Shown piece after piece: positions 9,039-18,011 of a DNA stretch of 64,000 nt. The position numbers and the translations under genes were made by a program. The notes beneath the pieces were generated by a model. That model made no database searches and was not told the origin of the DNA. It worked only from the letters and a program-made list of their open reading frames with translations. Where the stretch lies: NCBI GenBank assembly GCA_022821845.1, contig JAJECT010000001.1, positions 48,931 to 112,930 of the forward strand, read 5' to 3'. Positions within the stretch are counted from its first letter, which is position 1, and each line of letters opens with the position of its first letter. Source of the DNA: Rhodothermales bacterium (GTDB lineage Bacteria > Bacteroidota > Rhodothermia > Rhodothermales > VXPQ01).

Positions 9039-9842
9039 TCACGCCCCTGCTTCGAAAACCAGTCCGTCGTACCCAAGCCGGATGCCCTCCGGCAAGCGGG
9101 CCTCGGCGTCGGCGTGCAACGCGCTATGCGTCATATGGGTGAAATAGGTCTGCCGCGCGCCAATGCGCTGCGCGGCCCGAATCGCCTCCCGGAAAGAAAA
9201 ATGCGTGGGATGCCCTTCCTCCCGCAAGGCGTCGAGCACCAGCACGTCCAGGCCCCGCAACAAGTCGAAGCTGCTTTCCGGAATCCGGTTGGTGTCCGTC
9301 AGGTAGGCGAATTTCCCTATCCGATACCCGAACAGGGGCAGTTCCCCGTGATACGCGTCGACAGGCACGACGGATACGGATTGCGCCGTATCGCGGCGGC
9401 CGGTTACGGTAAAAGGCCCCTCGACGCTTTGCAACTTCAGGTTGGGGACGCCGGGATAGGAACGGTCCTCGAAAATATAGGTGAACATCTTGCGCAGCAC
9501 CCGCACGGTATTATGGCGAGCGTAACATATAATGGGCCGCCGGTTTTCAAACAGGAACGGACGCAGGTCGTCTATGCCGCCCACATGGTCGAAATGGTGA
9601 TGCGTGAACAGCACGGCGTCGATGTGCCGGATGCCTTCGCGAAGCGCCTGCCCGCGAAAATCCGGTCCGATGTCGATAAGAATGCGCAACCCCTGCGTCT
9701 CCAGAACGCATGCGCTGCGGGTGCGCTTGTCGCGCGGGTCCTCCGAAGCGCATACTGGACACGCGCACCCGATAACGGGTACGCCGGTGGAGGTGCCCGT
9801 GCCGAGCAGGGTCACGCGAATGCGATCCTCACTCCGTATCAT
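9039..9842 (-). CDS. metallo-beta-lactamase fold hydrolase (PhnP-like)
   Basis: 267 residues. The N-terminus has Leu-Gly-Thr-Gly-Thr-Ser-Thr-Gly-Val-Pro followed by Gly-Cys-Ala-Cys-Pro-Val-Cys, the structural zinc-like pattern of the PhnP/cyclic phosphodiesterase branch. The metal motif Thr-His-His-His-Phe-Asp-His is near residues 79-85, with later Asp and His ligands (Leu-Thr-Asp-Thr-Asn and Tyr-Phe-Thr-His-Met-Thr-His). Members cleave cyclic phosphate or related phosphodiester substrates; the substrate here cannot be told from sequence. The 5' end overlaps the upstream 97-residue gene by 14 bp. Confidence 0.8.
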   Translation of the reverse strand: MIRSEDRIRVTLLGTGTSTGVPVIGCACPVCASEDPRDKRTRSACVLETQGLRILIDIGPDFRGQALREGIRHIDAVLFTHHHFDHVGGIDDLRPFLFENRRPIICYARHNTVRVLRKMFTYIFEDRSYPGVPNLKLQSVEGPFTVTGRRDTAQSVSVVPVDAYHGELPLFGYRIGKFAYLTDTNRIPESSFDLLRGLDVLVLDALREEGHPTHFSFREAIRAAQRIGARQTYFTHMTHSALHADAEARLPEGIRLGYDGLVFEAGA

Positions 9843-10122
9843 CCGCTTCGTATACCGCCTCCGGCTCGTTTTGCCGCCACACTTCCTCGACCGCGGCGCG
9901 CACGGCAGGTTTCAAAAAAATATCGTCGAGGGGCAGATCCCGCAAGCTGTTGGCCAGCACGATCAATTGCATTTCGGGAAGATGCTGCTTGTTCAGCACA
10001 ATCATGCGCTCGTCGCCCACCTTGCACCGTCCGCCGCGAAAACGCCCCTTTTCCATGCGCACCTCCAGGCCAAACCCGGCGGCCGCTTCCTTGAGTTCTT
10101 CAAGAATGTGTTGGGTTTTCAT
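9829..10122 (-). CDS. conserved small protein of unknown function
   Basis: A 97-residue protein starting at the ATG at 10122; the frame remains open upstream but that part reads as the antisense of neighbouring genes. The sequence is soluble and amphipathic, with Lys-Gly-Arg-Phe-Arg-Gly-Gly-Arg-Cys near residue 30 and a C-terminal acidic tail. The middle (Ile-Val-Leu-Asn-Lys, then Leu-Pro-Glu-Met-Gln) looks like a compact domain. No function can be given. Its 14-bp overlap with the metallo-hydrolase gene suggests the two are translated together. Confidence 0.65.
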   Translation of the reverse strand: MKTQHILEELKEAAAGFGLEVRMEKGRFRGGRCKVGDERMIVLNKQHLPEMQLIVLANSLRDLPLDDIFLKPAVRAAVEEVWRQNEPEAVYEADDTE

Positions 10123-10172
10123 CGGACGGCAGGGTGAGGGACAAAAAGAAAGCGGAATGCCGGAATGCGCGG

Positions 10173-10955
10173 TCACCAGTTCAGGCCCAGGGCGATCCTG
10201 TGCCGCGAGCCGCGGTGATCCAGCCTGGTCTGGTCCGGTTCCAGCAGCAAATCCGCGTCGCCCGCCCGCCAGGCTTGCATGCGAAACCCGTACCCCGCCG
10301 ATAAACCAAGGCGTCCGAACGCCTCGCGAACATGCAGGCGGACGCCCGCATCCACCAGCCAGGACAGGCCCGCGCTCCCCCCAAAGGACCGCAGCGCAAC
10401 GCCCAGGACGGGGGCCGCCCGCGCCTCGAACGCCACGTTCTTGTCGCGTTCCGCGCTCCCGCCAAGACCCGCGCCCAAACCAAGCACCGTTACCTGAAAC
10501 GACGAAAACGGCGCGTCCGCCTCTTCGTTCAGGGTCACCCGGCGATAGTTGGACTGAAGCGTCAGGGGAATGTATAGTCGGGCGGTCTCCGACGCCCGAA
10601 TCGCGAAAAGGCGGTTCCAGGTTTCTACGGAAAAGTCCAGTAACCGCGCGTCGGCTCCCGCGCCCGTGTTTTCCGGGCCGTATGCGATGGACGCGGAAAG
10701 ATTGCCCCGCAGGTACAGCAAGCCATACGCCGGGCCCGTAAAGGCCGGGGCCTCTTCGTCCGGCTTCCCCCCTTCCGGCTGGAAATCGACGGCCTCCCAC
10801 GCAAGCGCCACCGTGGTCGCGCGTTGCTGCGCAACCCTTCCGTAGGAAAAAAGCTGCGCCCGCGCCTCCGAAACCGCCGCAAGCGACGGCAAAGCAAGCA
10901 ACGCCATGGCCGCAACGCCCGCAACCGGCGCCAGGGAAGTTCCGCGATAAGGCAT
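10173..10955 (-). CDS. outer-membrane beta-barrel-like protein of unknown function
   Basis: 260 residues from the ATG at 10955. A signal peptide covers about the first 33 residues and ends Ala-Arg-Ala-Gln. The mature protein alternates hydrophobic and polar residues over its whole length and ends in Ala-Leu-Gly-Leu-Asn-Trp; an aromatic last residue is common in outer-membrane barrels. No catalytic motif is seen and I cannot name a family. It lies between RNase E/G upstream and the 97-residue gene downstream, on the same strand as both. Confidence 0.6.
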   Translation of the reverse strand: MPYRGTSLAPVAGVAAMALLALPSLAAVSEARAQLFSYGRVAQQRATTVALAWEAVDFQPEGGKPDEEAPAFTGPAYGLLYLRGNLSASIAYGPENTGAGADARLLDFSVETWNRLFAIRASETARLYIPLTLQSNYRRVTLNEEADAPFSSFQVTVLGLGAGLGGSAERDKNVAFEARAAPVLGVALRSFGGSAGLSWLVDAGVRLHVREAFGRLGLSAGYGFRMQAWRAGDADLLLEPDQTRLDHRGSRHRIALGLNW

Positions 10956-11003
10956 AGTCTGGCCCAAAGTAGCGAAAGCAATAGCGATACGGTCCGACCC
11001 GCG

Positions 11004-12884
11004 CTATCCGGGCCGCCCCCTTTTCGGCGGGGCAACGCGCCGGGTCAGGTCCTCCCCGGACCGGGTATCCGTAATGCGGAATGCGTACGGCGACATCCTG
11101 CCGTCTGTTTTGAGGCGTACGCGCAAGGAATGTTTCAGAAAAAATCCAACGCGCACGCCGGCGAATTTGCTCTTCAGCCAGGCCGCCGTAAACGGATGCG
11201 TCCATAGCGTCAGGTTCCGCGGACCGTCCGTCGCTTTGTACGCCGCCATCCACTGCTGGATTTCCTGCAGCACGACGATCGGCTCCGGGCGCCTTCCCCG
11301 CGCGGCCCCGCGCCCCCTTCCGGGCGACGGTTTCGGTTCTTTTGTCTCTGCGCTCCGGGACGGTTTTCGGGGCGGCGATTTCGCTTGGGGAGGCTTGTTT
11401 TCCTGAGGCGGCGTTTTGCGCGGGGGAGGGGACGAGGCCTCCGGATTCTCGGACGCGCCGTTCTGCGCCGGAAAATCCGGGGAATTGGCGCCCACCGTAA
11501 CGCTTGGACGCAAACGCTGCCGGGTAATCTGAATAAGCCCGAAGTCGCTCATGGGCAGCGCCTTCGTAACAGCGCGGTCCTTTCTGAATTCCTTCCGAAG
11601 CTCGTCGAAAATTTTCCTGCGGTTCTTTTCGTCCCGGAGGTCGATGAAATCCACCACGATAATGCCGCCAAGGTCCCGCAGGCGCACTTGCTTTGCGATA
11701 GCCCGCGCCGCTTCCAGGTTCACCTTCACCGAACTTTCTTCCTGCGACAGCCCGCGGCCCGCCCTGCCGGAGTTCACGTCCACCACATGCATGGCCTCCG
11801 TATGCTCAATGAAGAGATATCCGCCGCCCGGTAAATTAACGCGCTCCGAAAACGCCTCCTGTATTTCATTCTGGACGCCCGCCGCCTCGAACACATGCTT
11901 CTTGCCTGTGTGATGCCGGACGGCGCTGGCCATTTGCGGGGCAACCGCCTGAATGTAATTCCTGACGTTGCGATACAGCCGCTCGTTATCGATCAGCACC
12001 CGGTCGTAATCTTCGGAAAACCGGTCGCGCATAACCGACGAAAGCATGTTTACGTCGCGGTGCGCCAGCATGGGCGGCTTGGGACGGCCCGCAAGCCGCT
12101 GCTCCATCTTGCGCCATTTGTCGAGCAGCAGCCTTAAATCCGTGTCGAGCGTTTTGGCGTCTTTCCCCTGGGCCACGGTGCGCACGATCAGGCCTATGCC
12201 CGCCGGAACGAGGCTTTTGGCCAGCGCCTTGAGGCGGCGGCGCTCCTTGTAGGAATGAATCTGCTTCGACACCGCCACATAGTTTCCGAACGGAACGAGG
12301 ACCAGAAAACGCCCGGCCATGGATATGTCCGTGGACACGCGGCTGCCCTTGGTCGAAATCGGCTCCTTGACTACCTTGACCAGAATCCGCTGATTGGCTT
12401 TCAGGGTTTTTTCCGGGGGAGCGGCGGCGCGGCGGCCCTTGTCCGTTTTTCTGGACAAGCGTTGCGCGAGGCGGCGGCGGGCGCGGATTTTCACGGTCCG
12501 CTCGAAGGAAGCCTTGTCCTCGCCGCGCCGGGATGCGCTACGGTCGCGGTGCGGTTTGCGGCGCGGCCCCCGTTTTCGCGGCGGCTTGCGGTTGCGATTC
12601 ACCGTGCGCGAAACATCGGGCTGCTTCGACGCCACGAATTCGAGCAACTGCCCGAGGTCGTCCGACAAATCGGAAAAATGAAGAAAGGCGTCCTGTTTGC
12701 GGCCAATATCCACGAACGCGGCCTGGATGCTGGGCATGACCTTGCACACCCGGCCCAGATAAATGTCGCCGATCGTTCGCGAATTATCGGGATTCTCTAT
12801 GTAGAGTTCTGCGAGCTTTCCATTTTCCAGGATGGCTATCCGCGTTTGCGCCTTTTCTGCATTGATGATAATTTCTTTACCCAT
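11004..12884 (-). CDS. rng: ribonuclease E/G family protein with expanded basic insert
   Basis: 626 residues. The N-terminal S1 half-domain (Gly-Arg-Val-x-Lys-Val-Met-Pro-Ser-Ile-Gln-Ala-Ala-Phe-Val-Asp-Ile-Gly) is interrupted at roughly residues 88-158 by a strongly basic, disordered insert and then resumes (Val-Lys-Glu-Pro-Ile-Ser-Thr-Lys-Gly). The catalytic magnesium sites are present: Val-Val-Asp-Val-Asn-Ser-Gly and Val-Asp-Phe-Ile-Asp-Leu-Arg. The Cys-Pro-x-Cys zinc link that normally follows the Thr-Arg-Gln-Arg-Leu segment is absent. A Pro/Lys/Arg/Ser-rich linker of about 75 residues takes its place, before a C-terminal domain ending in Pro-Pro-Lys-Arg-Gly-Arg. It acts in rRNA/mRNA processing. 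Name rng is used for the family only. Confidence 0.88.
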   Translation of the reverse strand: MGKEIIINAEKAQTRIAILENGKLAELYIENPDNSRTIGDIYLGRVCKVMPSIQAAFVDIGRKQDAFLHFSDLSDDLGQLLEFVASKQPDVSRTVNRNRKPPRKRGPRRKPHRDRSASRRGEDKASFERTVKIRARRRLAQRLSRKTDKGRRAAAPPEKTLKANQRILVKVVKEPISTKGSRVSTDISMAGRFLVLVPFGNYVAVSKQIHSYKERRRLKALAKSLVPAGIGLIVRTVAQGKDAKTLDTDLRLLLDKWRKMEQRLAGRPKPPMLAHRDVNMLSSVMRDRFSEDYDRVLIDNERLYRNVRNYIQAVAPQMASAVRHHTGKKHVFEAAGVQNEIQEAFSERVNLPGGGYLFIEHTEAMHVVDVNSGRAGRGLSQEESSVKVNLEAARAIAKQVRLRDLGGIIVVDFIDLRDEKNRRKIFDELRKEFRKDRAVTKALPMSDFGLIQITRQRLRPSVTVGANSPDFPAQNGASENPEASSPPPRKTPPQENKPPQAKSPPRKPSRSAETKEPKPSPGRGRGAARGRRPEPIVVLQEIQQWMAAYKATDGPRNLTLWTHPFTAAWLKSKFAGVRVGFFLKHSLRVRLKTDGRMSPYAFRITDTRSGEDLTRRVAPPKRGRPG

Positions 12885-13493
12885 ACAAGACGTGAGCGCA
12901 CGCCTTCGGCGAGTCGGTCGATGTGCTGCGCGCTCGGCCCCATCGGGCCGGGCGTTGCGCCTCGACGGCGCATCGACAGGGTTCCAACGGCATTCCCGGT
13001 TGGAGGCAAGCAGGCATTCCGCAGGGCAGGCGCAAAACCTGCCGGGGAACGCCGTTCATAAAGTGCGCCGTCGAGTACAAAGCGCCGACAAACCACGCGA
13101 ACAAGCCGCGCAAGCGGGCTATTCGCAACAGGCGCTCCGCCCCGCGCATACGCAACGCACGGAATGCGTCGCTTACGAAAAACGGTATCGCAAAACCGAC
13201 TCAAGGACAACGTGCTACGCTCCTTGAAAACTTGTAAAAATTTCGTATGTGAAGATCGGCGGCCCAGCCGGGTCGCCTAAAGAAAATTCACATTTTCCGA
13301 TACCTTACATGCCGTTCGAGCCGAAATGATCCCGCCAATGCGGTGGCACTTTGTTCCCGTTTGCGCGTATTTTATCATCTTGCTTATTCCGAGTAACGCA
13401 GATTTTTGGCGCCAGACGCAGAAAATCACCGAATTTAACAGCCACGTCGTTCCAATGCGGGACGGCCCAGCCAAGACCGTTATCGTCCCCATT
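12885..13493. other. long intergenic region between RNase E/G and citrate synthase
   Basis: About 600 bp between divergent genes with no convincing protein gene on either strand. The first 300 bp are GC-rich and featureless. Two hairpins lie closer to the citrate synthase start: TCAAGGA/TCCTTGA (13201-13207 and 13221-13227, 13-base loop) and an 8-bp stem at 13258-13277 with one G-T pair. After 13290 the sequence becomes AT-richer, fitting a promoter and leader for citrate synthase. A frame open from 13326 joins the citrate synthase frame but its first 56 residues do not look like part of the enzyme. Confidence 0.5.
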
Positions 13494-14663
13494 ATGTCCC
13501 CCTCCACCTCCAAAGACCCCGAAAAATCAGGATATGCGACGACGAAGGCGCGGGGCCTGGCGGATGTCGTGGCGCTGGAGTCGCGCATCGCCCTCGTCAA
13601 CGGAAAGGCCGGGCGCTTGCTGTATCGCGGCTACGATATCCGCGATCTCGCCCGCAACGCTTCCTACGAAGAAACGCTTTGCCTGCTTCTGGACGGCGAC
13701 TTGCCCAATCAGGCCCGGCTGGACGAGATAAAAAAACAATTGCGGGCGGCCCTCGCGTTGCCGGAGGGCCTGTGGGGCGTGCTGGAACGCATGCCCGAAG
13801 GAGGCAGCCCCATGGCCATGCTGCGAACGGCGGTGTCCGCCCTCGGCCTTTTCGACGAAGAGGCCGACAACAACTCCCCGGAGGCGAATTATAGAAAGGC
13901 GATCCGGATCGTCGCGCGCGTTCCGGGCATTATCGCCGCGATCGACCGGTTGCGGAACGGCAAAGACCCGGTGCCGCCCCGCATGGATTGCTCGCACGCG
14001 CACAATTTTTTATACATGCTTACCGGAGAGCGGCCCGGCGAAATGGCCGAACGCGCGTTCGACGCCTGCCTTGTGCTGCACGCCGAACACGGACTCAACG
14101 CTTCGACCTTCGCAAGCCGCGTGATCGGGGCTACGCTATCGGATATCTACTCGGCTATAACCGGAGGCGTCGCAGCGCTGAAAGGCCCGCTGCATGGCGG
14201 GGCCAATCAGGAAGTGATGCGCATGTTGCTCGAAATAGACCGGTCCGGCCAGCGGCCAGCGGACTATGTTCGGGCGAAACTGGCGCGGCGGGAACGCATC
14301 ATGGGCTTTGGGCACCGGGTCTACAAGACAATGGACCCGCGCGCAAGCATCCTCAAGGACATGGCCAAGGGATTCGGCGAAGAAGCCGGCGACCTGAAAT
14401 GGTACGACATGAGCCTGGAAATGATGGACGTAATGGAGGCGGAAAAAGGGCTGTATCCCAACGTAGACTTCTTCAGCGCCTCCATCTACTACGCGCTCGG
14501 CATCGCTATCGACCTGTATACGCCCATCTTCGCCCTGAGCCGTACGGCGGGCTGGAGCGCGCATCTGCTGGAGCAGTGGGGCGACAACAAGCTCATTCGC
14601 CCGAAGGCCGCGTACGCAGGCCCACAGGAAAAGCACGTCCTTCCTGTCGAAGAACGCGCGTAA
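13494..14663 (+). CDS. gltA: citrate synthase
   Basis: 389 residues from the ATG at 13494, where the typical enzyme N-terminus begins. It condenses acetyl-CoA with oxaloacetate at the entry of the TCA cycle. Catalytic segments are visible: His-Ala-Glu-His-Gly-Leu-Asn-Ala-Ser, Gly-Pro-Leu-His-Gly-Gly-Ala-Asn, Gly-Phe-Gly-His-Arg-Val-Tyr, and Asn-Val-Asp-Phe-Phe-Ser-Ala containing the active Asp. Length and the lack of an NADH-binding N-domain match the shorter Gram-positive/archaeal-like class. Together with sdhCAB 700 bp downstream it gives a local TCA-cycle cluster. Confidence 0.94.
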   Translation: MSPSTSKDPEKSGYATTKARGLADVVALESRIALVNGKAGRLLYRGYDIRDLARNASYEETLCLLLDGDLPNQARLDEIKKQLRAALALPEGLWGVLERMPEGGSPMAMLRTAVSALGLFDEEADNNSPEANYRKAIRIVARVPGIIAAIDRLRNGKDPVPPRMDCSHAHNFLYMLTGERPGEMAERAFDACLVLHAEHGLNASTFASRVIGATLSDIYSAITGGVAALKGPLHGGANQEVMRMLLEIDRSGQRPADYVRAKLARRERIMGFGHRVYKTMDPRASILKDMAKGFGEEAGDLKWYDMSLEMMDVMEAEKGLYPNVDFFSASIYYALGIAIDLYTPIFALSRTAGWSAHLLEQWGDNKLIRPKAAYAGPQEKHVLPVEERA

Positions 14664-14699
14664 CGCGCCTCGCTCAGGCGAACGAGGCGAAGACATGCA

Positions 14700-14737
14700 G
14701 CGGCCTGCGACCGGAGAACGCTCCGATCACAGGCCGC
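14700..14737. terminator. hairpin between citrate synthase and convergent lipoprotein gene
   Basis: Outer arms GCGGCCTG (14700-14707) and CAGGCCGC (14730-14737) pair over 8 bp, with an inner CGGAG/CTCCG stem around an AACG loop. It lies between two convergent genes. No T-run follows on either side, so terminator function is inferred from position and stability. Confidence 0.45.
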
Positions 14738-14761
14738 AGGCTGCCAATCCGGGAAGCGGGG

Positions 14762-15079
14762 TTATTCCCCTGCCTCTTCCATCTCTTCCTCTCCCTCCAT
14801 TTCCTCCATCTCCATGTCGTGATCGCCGCCCTCATGGGCTTCCATATCGTCGCCTTCCATCTCCATCTCTTCGCCCTCCATCTCCATGCCGTCGCCTTCC
14901 ATTTCCATCTCCATCTCCATGCCATCGTCTTCCATCTCCATGTCATGGCTTTCCATTTCCATGTCGCCATGGTCGTCCATCATGGCGTCTTCGCTGTCGG
15001 CTTGCTGTCCGCCGCAGCCGACAAGCGCCATCAACGCGATGGCAAGCGTCATTATGGAAAAAGTACGTAAATTCGTCAT
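14762..15079 (-). CDS. Met/Glu/Asp/His-rich low-complexity lipoprotein
   Basis: 105 residues. The N-terminus is a lipoprotein signal (Ala-Leu-Met-Ala-Leu-Val-Gly-Cys, Cys22). Nearly all of the mature part is built from Met-Glu and Met-Asp pairs broken by Gly and a few His, with more than 20 Met and no hydrophobic core. Such composition suggests a disordered, negatively charged chain able to bind soft or divalent metal ions, but that is inference. The DNA is a degenerate repeat of the codons ATG-GAG/GAC. It converges on citrate synthase and is divergent from sdhC. Confidence 0.7.
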   Translation of the reverse strand: MTNLRTFSIMTLAIALMALVGCGGQQADSEDAMMDDHGDMEMESHDMEMEDDGMEMEMEMEGDGMEMEGEEMEMEGDDMEAHEGGDHDMEMEEMEGEEEMEEAGE

Positions 15080-15330
15080 CGTTTGGCCTCCGTATGGCGA
15101 GTGGTTTTAACGTGTAAGCCCGGAACGGCGCGCTTGCGGGCGCCCCGCCGCGTCCATCCCGGAACATGCGGTTTGATTCCAGGCGATGGACAGTATATTC
15201 ATTAAGTTTGTAATAATCCAATGAAACTTGCTATTTATTATCTTCTTTGCATTATTTTTCGCCCCCGACACGCCTGAAACACCCCGATCAGGGTCCAAAA
15301 AGCCCTTCGCCACAAGTTTCCGCCTGCATT

Positions 15331-16044
15331 ATGACGCCCCGGACCCCACGCGACAAACCGGATATCCTGTCGGCCCTCGCCTCTCCCGTCGGCAAAAAGG
15401 CGCTGACCGGGGTTACAGGCCTCGCCTGGGCGGGATTCGTGATCCTCCACATGGCGGGAAACCTGAGCTACTTCGGCGCAGGCGAAGCCTACAACGAATA
15501 CGCGCACAAACTCCTGAGCCTGGGGCCGCTCCTGTACGCCGCCGAAATCCTGCTCGTCGTTTGCCTCCTCATCCATGCGGTCCTCGGGGTCAATATCTAC
15601 CTCGGCAAGCGGCGCGCCAGAAAGCGCGGATACGACGTATACCGAAGCGCCGGGCGGCCCGGCATGCAATCGCCAAGTTCGCGAAGCATGATCCTGACCG
15701 GCGTCGTACTGCTCGTTTTTCTCGTAATCCACATAAAATCCTTCAAGTTCGGTCCGGGCATCGCAGAGGGATACAGCCTGCTGGCAGAAGGCGAACAAAT
15801 CCGGGACCTGAAGCGACTGGTTACCGAAAAATTCCAGCATCCGCTCTATGCCTTCGGATATACGGGCGTCATGATTTTGCTCGGATTTCATTTGCGGCAC
15901 GGCGCATGGAGCGCGCTCCAGTCCCTCGGCGCCATGAACCGGCGCCTCGCGCCGCTCGTCTACGGAATCGCCGCCGCGCTTGCCGTCGGCGTCGCCGTCG
16001 GTTTTGTCGCGCTGCCCCTGTACATTTATTTTTCCGCCCTGTAA
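15331..16044 (+). CDS. sdhC: succinate dehydrogenase cytochrome b subunit
   Basis: 237 residues from the ATG at 15331. This is the single, large membrane-anchor subunit of the type B succinate:quinone oxidoreductase used by Bacteroidota and relatives. Five hydrophobic helices are visible. His residues in or near helices that could be haem ligands occur in [18 protein letters not shown] and Gly-Phe-His-Leu-Arg-His-Gly. It anchors SdhA and SdhB to the inner membrane and carries electrons to quinone. It is 10 bp upstream of sdhA. Confidence 0.9.
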   Translation: MTPRTPRDKPDILSALASPVGKKALTGVTGLAWAGFVILHMAGNLSYFGAGEAYNEYAHKLLSLGPLLYAAEILLVVCLLIHAVLGVNIYLGKRRARKRGYDVYRSAGRPGMQSPSSRSMILTGVVLLVFLVIHIKSFKFGPGIAEGYSLLAEGEQIRDLKRLVTEKFQHPLYAFGYTGVMILLGFHLRHGAWSALQSLGAMNRRLAPLVYGIAAALAVGVAVGFVALPLYIYFSAL

Positions 16045-16054
16045 CGCCACCGCT

Positions 16055-17971
16055 ATGACGCTGGAAGCCCACGTTCCGTCCGGCCCGCTCGCCGAGAAGT
16101 GGCAGCACTATCTCGACAAGGCCAAACTCGTCAACCCGGCGAACAAACGAAAACACGAGATTCTCGTGGTAGGCACGGGGCTGGCCGGAGGCTCTGCGGC
16201 CGCCTCGCTGGCCGAACTCGGATACCGCGTCAAGGTGTTCTGCATCCAGGATTCGCCCCGGCGGGCGCATTCTATCGCGGCGCAGGGCGGCATCAACGCC
16301 GCCAAGAATTATCCGAACGACGGCGACACCGTCTGGCGGCTGTTTTACGACACGGTCAAGGGGGGCGACTACCGCGCCCGCGAAGCCAACGTGCATCGCC
16401 TCGCCGCCATCAGCAACCAGATCATCGACCAGTGCGTTGCGCAAGGCGTTCCGTTCGCGCGGGAATACGGCGGCCTGCTGGACAATCGCTCCTTCGGCGG
16501 CGCCCAGGTGTCCCGCACGTTCTACGCCCGGGGCCAGACCGGCCAGCAATTGCTGCTGGGCGCGTACCAGGCGCTGGAACGACAGGTGCAGGCCGGCGGC
16601 GTCGAAATGTTTCCTCGCAGGGAAATGCTCGAACTCGTGGTGGTGGACGGCGCGGCGCGGGGCATCGTGGTGCGCAACCTTGTAACGGGCGAACTGGAGC
16701 GCCACGCAGGCGACGCCGTGCTCCTCTGCACGGGAGGGTACGGCAATGTGTATTTCCTGTCCACGAACGCCAAAAACTCCAACGTAACCGCGGCCTGGCG
16801 CTGTCACCGGAAAGGGGCCTTCTTCGCCAACCCCTGTTACACCCAGATTCATCCGACCTGCATTCCGGTGTCGGGGAAATACCAGTCCAAACTGACGCTG
16901 ATGAGCGAAAGCCTGCGCAACGACGGCAGGGTCTGGGTGCCCGGCACGGCGGGCGATGCGCGCGCGCCGGGAACCATTCCGCAAGCGGAGCGCGACTATT
17001 ACCTGGAGCGGCGGTATCCGGGTTTCGGGAACCTCGTGCCGCGGGACGTGGCGTCGCGGGCCGCCAAGGTGATATGCGACGACGGCTTCGGCGTGGGCGC
17101 GACGGGACAGGCGGTGTACCTGGATTTTGCGGACGCCATCGGGCGGCTTGGGGAATCCCGCGTACGGGAGCGCTACGGAAATCTTTTCGAAATGTACGAG
17201 CGCATCACGGGCGAAAATCCCTACCGGGCGCCGATGCGGATCTATCCCGCCGTGCACTATACGATGGGCGGGCTGTGGGTGGACTACCGCCTCATGAGCA
17301 GCATACCGGGCCTGTTCGTGCTGGGCGAAGCCAATTTTTCCGACCACGGAGCCAACCGCCTGGGGGCCAGCGCGCTCATGCAGGGCCTTGCCGACGGATA
17401 CTTTATTATTTCGTCCACGCTGGGCGACTACATCGCTTCCGGCGGCGGCAGCGGCGAGGTGCGCGCGTCCGAGGCGGCGTTCGACGAGGCGGCGAACGCG
17501 GCGGAAGATCGCATCCGGCGCATGCTCCACGTGGATGGATCCAAAACGGTTACGGAGTTTCACCGGGAACTTGGCCAGATCATGTGGGACTACGTAGGCA
17601 TGTCCCGCAACAGGGAGGGGCTCCTGCACGCCATCGACGCCATCGCCGACCTGCGCGCCGACTACTGGGAGAACGTATCCGTCCCCGGTCGAAAAGACGC
17701 CCTGAACAAGAACCTCGAATTCGCAGGCCGCGTAGCGGATTTTCTGGAACTGGGCGAACTTATGGCCCGCGACGCCCTGCACCGGGAAGAATCGTGCGGC
17801 GCCCATTTTCGGGAGGAATACCAGACGCCGGAAGGCGAAGCGCTGCGGCGGGACGACGCGTACGCCTACGTCGCCGCATGGGAATCCACGGAGAACGCCG
17901 CAGAGCCTGTCCTCCACAAGGAGGCACTCTCGTTCGAGGCCGTGGATTTATCTACGAGGAGTTACAAATAG
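16055..17971 (+). CDS. sdhA: succinate dehydrogenase flavoprotein subunit
   Basis: 638 residues from the ATG at 16055. The N-terminus has the FAD-binding Rossmann motif [10 protein letters not shown]. It is followed by [10 protein letters not shown], whose His carries the covalent FAD in this family. Substrate-binding segments include Gln-Ile-His-Pro-Thr and Tyr-Thr-Met-Gly-Gly-Leu-Trp-Val-Asp, and the FAD-capping [12 protein letters not shown]. It oxidises succinate to fumarate on the cytoplasmic side. It sits between sdhC and sdhB in an evident operon. Confidence 0.95.
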   Translation: MTLEAHVPSGPLAEKWQHYLDKAKLVNPANKRKHEILVVGTGLAGGSAAASLAELGYRVKVFCIQDSPRRAHSIAAQGGINAAKNYPNDGDTVWRLFYDTVKGGDYRAREANVHRLAAISNQIIDQCVAQGVPFAREYGGLLDNRSFGGAQVSRTFYARGQTGQQLLLGAYQALERQVQAGGVEMFPRREMLELVVVDGAARGIVVRNLVTGELERHAGDAVLLCTGGYGNVYFLSTNAKNSNVTAAWRCHRKGAFFANPCYTQIHPTCIPVSGKYQSKLTLMSESLRNDGRVWVPGTAGDARAPGTIPQAERDYYLERRYPGFGNLVPRDVASRAAKVICDDGFGVGATGQAVYLDFADAIGRLGESRVRERYGNLFEMYERITGENPYRAPMRIYPAVHYTMGGLWVDYRLMSSIPGLFVLGEANFSDHGANRLGASALMQGLADGYFIISSTLGDYIASGGGSGEVRASEAAFDEAANAAEDRIRRMLHVDGSKTVTEFHRELGQIMWDYVGMSRNREGLLHAIDAIADLRADYWENVSVPGRKDALNKNLEFAGRVADFLELGELMARDALHREESCGAHFREEYQTPEGEALRRDDAYAYVAAWESTENAAEPVLHKEALSFEAVDLSTRSYK

Positions 17972-18011
17972 CGTAGCGCGTTGCCAACGCACTGAACCAT
18001 TTCGCAGCCCT

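Noticed and set aside
12877..13155. Minus-strand small protein upstream of RNase E/G
   Set aside because: Composition and codon use look random and it overlaps the RNase E/G start; no signal peptide or motif supports it.
13326..13493. N-terminal extension of citrate synthase
   Set aside because: The 56 extra residues have no counterpart in the enzyme family and the region looks like promoter and leader; the ATG at 13494 gives the expected N-terminus.
15869..17917. Very long open frame on the minus strand across sdhA
   Set aside because: It mirrors sdhA codon for codon in a high-GC region, has no recognisable domains, and sdhA is certain. The same applies to long antisense frames at 43853-45847, 25008-27857, 61686-63494 and 4667-6178.
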